Shown one piece after another: positions 62,080-64,000 of a stretch of DNA of 64,000 nt. Location: NCBI GenBank assembly GCA_013399305.1, contig VXAI01000179.1, positions 842,786 to 906,785 on the forward strand, given 5' to 3'. A program made the position numbers and the translations under genes. Under the pieces are notes generated by a model that made no database searches, was not told where the DNA came from, and worked only from the letters and a program-made list of their open reading frames with translations. The DNA is from Rostratula benghalensis (Eukaryota; Chordata; Aves; Charadriiformes; Rostratulidae). Within the stretch, counting starts at the first letter, position 1; every line of letters starts with the position of its first letter.

Positions 62080-63456
62080 TTCCCCAAGGAGGAAGAATGG
62101 GGTGTTTAAAGAGCAGAAGAGGGCAGGAAAGGACTCTGGACTGTAGTCAGACTCCTTAAGTCTCTCGTGGAGGTCATGAAACAAATCCTCCTGGAAACTC
62201 CACTAAGGCACATGGAAAATAAGGATATGATTGGTGACAGCCAATATGGCTTCAATAAAGGTAGATCATGCCTGACAAATTTGGTGGCCTCCTACAATGG
62301 CATTATAGCACTGGTGGATACGGGAAAAGCAACTGATGTCATCTACCTGGACCTGTGCAAAGCATTTGAGACTGTCCCACATGACATCCTGAGCTCTAAA
62401 TTGGAGACACATGGATTTGATGGACCAATTAGTGGATAAAGAGTTGGCTGGATATCCACAGCCAAAGAATTGTGGTCAAGAGCTTGATGGTGTGGCATTC
62501 TGTAGAGTCAGTACTAGAACCGGTGTTGTTTAACAACTTTGTCACTGATATGGACAGTGGGACTGAGTGCACCCTCAGCAATTTGCCAATGATATCAAGC
62601 TATGTGGAGCAGTCAGCACACTAGAGGGAAGGGATACCATCCAGAGGGGCCTTGATAGGCATGAGATGTGGACCCACGCAATCTTCATGAAGTTCAACAA
62701 AGCTGAGTGCAAGGTCCTGCACGTGGGTTGAGGCAATCCAAAGAACATAAACAGGCTGGGCAGACAATGAACTGAGAGCAGCCCTGAGGAGAAGGCCCCA
62801 GGGGTGTGGGTTGATGAGAAGCTTAACATGATCAGACAATGTGTGCTCACAGGCCAGAAAACCAACTGCATCCTGGGCTGTATTAAAAGCAACATGGCCA
62901 GCAGGTGAAGGAGGTGATTTTCCCACTCTGACAAGACCCCATCTGGAGTACTGTGTCCAGCTCTGGAGTCCTCAACATAGAGAGGACTTGGAACTGTTGG
63001 AACAGGTCCAGAGGAGGGTCATGAAGATGATCAGAGGGCTGGAGTACCTCTGCTACAAGGACAGGCTGAGAGAGCTGGGGTTGTTTTTCCTGGAGAAGAG
63101 AAGACTCCAGGGAGACCTTACAGCCCCTTCCAGTACCTAAAAGAGGCCTACAGGAGAGATGGGGAGTAACTCTATTAGGGAGTATAGCAATAGGACAAGG
63201 GGTAACAGTTTTAAACTGAAAGAGGGAAGATTTAGATTAGATATTAGGAAGACATTCTTTACTGTGAGGGTGGTGAGACACTGGAACAGGTTGCCCAGAG
63301 AAGTTGTGGATGCCCCATCCCTGGAGATGTTCAAGGCCAAGCTGGATGAGGCTTTGAGCAACTTGGTCTAATGGAAAGTGTCCCAGGCCATGGCACAGGA
63401 TTGGAACAAGATGATCTTAATATTCCTTCCAACTCTAAGCATTCTATGATTCTACA
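62080..63456 (+). mobile_element. CR1 LINE retrotransposon, 5'-truncated, sense orientation
   Basis: This is the longest repeat in the window. It runs from within the reverse transcriptase region to a normal CR1 3' end, where the sequence ATTCTATGATTCTA (about 63441-63454) matches the short direct-repeat tail of avian CR1 elements. Conserved blocks appear in the right order: a RT block with GDSQYGF and [16 protein letters not shown], a FADD-like block near 62582, a PHLEYCVQLWSP block near 62930, an RRLQGDL block near 63100, and a C-terminal [11 protein letters not shown] block near 63280. CR1 elements copy themselves by target-primed reverse transcription and usually insert 5'-truncated, as here. 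The 5' edge is uncertain because similarity fades between 62080 and 62130. Several frameshifts and stops show it is dead. Confidence 0.93.
62125..63374 (+). pseudogene. CR1 ORF2 remnant (reverse transcriptase C-terminal part)
   Basis: The remnant encodes pieces of the CR1 ORF2 protein in more than one frame. One piece (62167-62439) carries RT motif A as [16 protein letters not shown], in which the family's usual FSKAFDTV has become LCKAFETV. A second piece, in another frame near 62582, reads FANDIKL where the catalytic FADD box should be, so the first catalytic Asp is Asn. A third piece, with a stop and compensating frameshifts near 63140, covers the region after the RT and reaches a normal-looking C-terminus ending in LSNLV then a stop at about 63372. 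The endonuclease domain and the N-terminal half of the RT are missing. It cannot make an active enzyme. Confidence 0.9.
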
Positions 63457-64000
63457 GTTCTATTAGTCAGGGTGGTCAGGAGTGTGCTTACAAAGGAGCC
63501 TGTGGTGTAGAAGTTATATGAAGAATTAAGTGCAGAGGGAAATGAAAATGTAAAAATCAACAGTGGGCTTTGGCTAGATCATAGAGAAGACCTGAAGAGC
63601 AGGTGGAATTTGAACAAGATGCCTTCAGGAGGTTATGTAACAGTGAGAGAGGTGGAGATATCAGTGGTCAGAAATGCAGAGTCCCAGTGAAAGCAGAGGA
63701 GGGAGAATTAGGGCTGGGATTCACCTAAGTAAATGTACAAATTCTCGGGCACAAGTCTCATCCTATTGCAAACAGCTAAAGGTAAGCATGATGAATCCGA
63801 CAGTAAAAGAGTTCATTTTCTTCCATTAACTACAGAAGAAGCCCAGGTGCAAGCATCTGCATTGTCAGTATCAAAATGTATTAATTTGGAAAGGAGGGAA
63901 GAAGGAAAGAATATCTGAAGGGAAAAGGTGGAAAGGGTTAGAACCTGAGATGAAGGAAGATAATGAACACTGAGTAGAGAAAAAAGGGGAAAAGTGGGAT
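63457..64000. other. No gene recognised
   Basis: Purine-rich unique sequence to the right of the CR1 element. A 61-codon frame at 63733-63918 has no recognisable domain. Confidence 0.6.

Noticed and set aside
62575..62934. Minus-strand frames of 119 and 101 codons
   Set aside because: They are shadows opposite the CR1 ORF2 remnant.
1..64000. CRISPR arrays, operons, bacterial insertion sequences, rRNA and intact tRNA genes
   Set aside because: No regularly spaced repeats, no dense gene packing and no recognisable rRNA or full tRNA cloverleaf. The window is animal nuclear DNA.

Overview
This is vertebrate nuclear DNA, most likely from a bird. The strongest sign is a set of CR1 retrotransposon copies, including one long fragment whose 3' end is the ATTCTATGATTCTA tail typical of avian CR1. 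The window is AT-rich and CpG-poor. It has no bacterial-style gene packing, carries one 120-base assembly gap, and contains no open reading frame that I can assign to a known protein-coding gene. The longest frame (215 codons, minus strand, 51066-51713) lies opposite a purine-rich stretch and is probably a composition effect. The window therefore reads as intergenic DNA or the inside of a very long intron.

Layout. 1-10 kb: mostly unique sequence, with one splice-site-bounded open frame (2515-2704, +), a MIR-like SINE fragment (about 2.8 kb) and a 25-bp tandem duplication (5926-5975). 10-17 kb: two exon-like segments on the minus strand (10063-10170 and 16949-17019). The first sits in the densest CpG cluster of the neighbourhood and has very strong splice signals. 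17-25 kb: an ancient LINE-2-type tail (18.6 kb), a promoter-like or LTR-like block with GC box, CCAAT boxes and a TATA-like element (22.7-23.2 kb), and an antisense CR1 tail (24.3 kb). 25.8 kb: assembly gap. 26-36 kb: AT-rich unique sequence, a short CR1 tail (28.9 kb) and a large CTTC microsatellite (32.1 kb). 36-46 kb: three antisense CR1 fragments of different ages, MIR-like fragments, homopolymer tracts, and one CpG-rich exon-like segment (43418-43508, +). 46-62 kb: AT-rich unique sequence, an antisense CR1 fragment (54.4-54.9 kb) and several short palindromes. 62.1-63.5 kb: a 5'-truncated sense CR1 whose reverse transcriptase frame is broken.

No set of genes works together here. The most useful lead is the possible minus-strand transcript with the exon-like segment at 10.1 kb. 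It has stops in every frame and a tandem CAGCAG acceptor, as expected of a poison exon, an alternative last coding exon or an untranslated exon. I could not name its gene. I found no convincing undescribed system. Repeat family names rest on recognising short conserved stretches, and all exon calls are predictions from sequence signals.
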